64,000 bases of DNA from Saccoglossus kowalevskii (lineage: Eukaryota > Hemichordata > Enteropneusta > Harrimaniidae), in assembly GCF_000003605.2 (NCBI RefSeq), contig NW_003137825.1:714998-778997 (forward strand). The letters run 5' to 3'. How positions within the stretch are numbered: the stretch's first letter is position 1; each line of letters starts with the position of its first letter. The position numbers and the translations under genes were made by a program. Shown piece by piece: positions 63,021 to 64,000 of this stretch. The notes under the pieces were generated by a model, which was given only the letters and a program-made list of their open reading frames with translations, ran no database searches and was not told the origin of the DNA.

Positions 63021-63159
63021 TGTTGTAGATGTGAAAGACAGATCATTTACAGTGTTGTTATTGTTTATTTGATCTGTAGTTGGTCGTCAATACAAATTGA
63101 TTCAGTTCACAAATACTATTTTTGGTGAATATGCACTTCTAATAGAACAAATACGATAG

Positions 63160-64000
63160 TCACTATGAACAACACTGCATTCACCAATCTACTCACAGTA
63201 CACTAGATTTCTAGCATTTCATTGCAACTTAATGAAAAGGTATATGAATTTTATTTGAACATAGTGCTGGTTGTTTTTCTTCCATTTTTATTGTATTTCA
63301 CTGTACACTTTATTATATTGTAATGAACAATGAAATGTTTCCATTGTAAATGGAAAGTTTGACAACACTACATTCAAGATGATTTTGATGAATTGCCAGT
63401 TTTCAAAAAAAAAAAAGAATTTCTCAAATTATAAAACTCAGCGCAAAAATATTTGTTTCTTTTTATATTCTCACCCAAATTTCCCCTAAAACCTGTCAAC
63501 AATGGTAAAATTTGATCATTTGGGAAAAAAATTAAGTCTGAAATTAAAAACAAAATAGTGGACAAGCAGTGCACTATGATTTGGCTGTGGCAAATCACCA
63601 TAGCAACAATTTACCATCAGACTAGACTAAACTCCAGAAACGGTCTCATATAGCTTGGTTCACAGCGCAGACTAGCTTCAGTTTCAGACCACACACAGAT
63701 GAGTCAATGATATTCTGATACTGGAAACAAAGTTATCTCTTGGCCCTGAAAACCCTTGAGATAAGAAAGTTGTAGTTACTAGTTTATGGCAATCATCACC
63801 TCATCAACCCAATTAGATTCAGAGAGGAGATGGGGGGATAGGCTCCTTAGCTTACTGTTTTATTATCATACTAAGTTCACACTTGAGGAATAAAGATGAT
63901 TTCTGATACTTTTAAATCCAGGTATTCTATCTTTAGAAAGGCATCAACACAGTTTTGACATATATTCATTGTACGTTGAAAACATTCTAAACAAGATATT
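63160..64000. other. Non-coding to window end
   Basis: AT-rich. One short minus-strand open frame (63374-63601) has no recognisable domain. Confidence 0.5.

Noticed and set aside
1-64000. CRISPR array, bacterial operon, integrated virus or retroelement coding region
   Set aside because: The spliced HMG-box gene and eukaryotic repeats show animal DNA. No regular repeat-spacer array and no reverse transcriptase, capsid, integrase or polymerase motif was recognised in the open frames.

Overview
The window is animal genomic DNA holding one clearly recognisable protein-coding gene, a SoxE-class transcription factor (the single invertebrate counterpart of vertebrate SOX8/9/10), on the + strand at about 23.1-25.0 kb. 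The encoded protein is strikingly SOX9-like: dimerisation motif, HMG box, phosphodegron-like [12 protein letters not shown]2 transactivation segment, sumoylation-like VKME site and C-terminal transactivation tail. The single SoxE, its one intron inside the HMG box, the absence of the second vertebrate intron, and the repeat types suggest an invertebrate deuterostome. A hemichordate is my best guess. That is an inference and no species is claimed.

Layout. 1-22.7 kb is a long non-coding 5' flank, comparatively rich in CpG and almost free of recognisable transposons. It contains a tRNA-like/SINE remnant (9.9 kb), a 55-bp minisatellite with an internal dyad and a 110-bp higher-order period (12.9-14.1 kb), a cluster of palindromic binding-site-like motifs (19.4 kb), a perfect 29-bp palindrome (22.45 kb) and a candidate TATA promoter (22.74 kb). 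23,115-24,964 is the two-exon SoxE coding region. From 24,965 there is an AT-rich 3' UTR with several possible poly(A) signals.

27-64 kb is AT-rich, CpG-poor and crowded with short non-autonomous elements. These include a MITE family with CTATTAG-type termini, TTAA-flanked elements, two hAT-like MITEs with 5-bp direct repeats, tandem-array elements that end in hairpins (resembling the pearl/Helentron-type elements of marine invertebrates), and a duplicated ~0.6-kb block interrupted in one copy. No second protein-coding gene is recognised there. The open frames of 60-176 codons look like chance or repeat-derived frames.

Biologically the window reads as a developmental-regulator locus in a gene-poor neighbourhood: a TE-poor, CpG-retaining upstream domain that may carry cis-regulatory DNA, and a TE-rich downstream side. 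I did not find a coherent novel multi-gene system. The most interesting structural signals are the several unrelated hairpin-ended tandem-array elements, the upstream palindromes and minisatellite, and the sharp upstream/downstream asymmetry.
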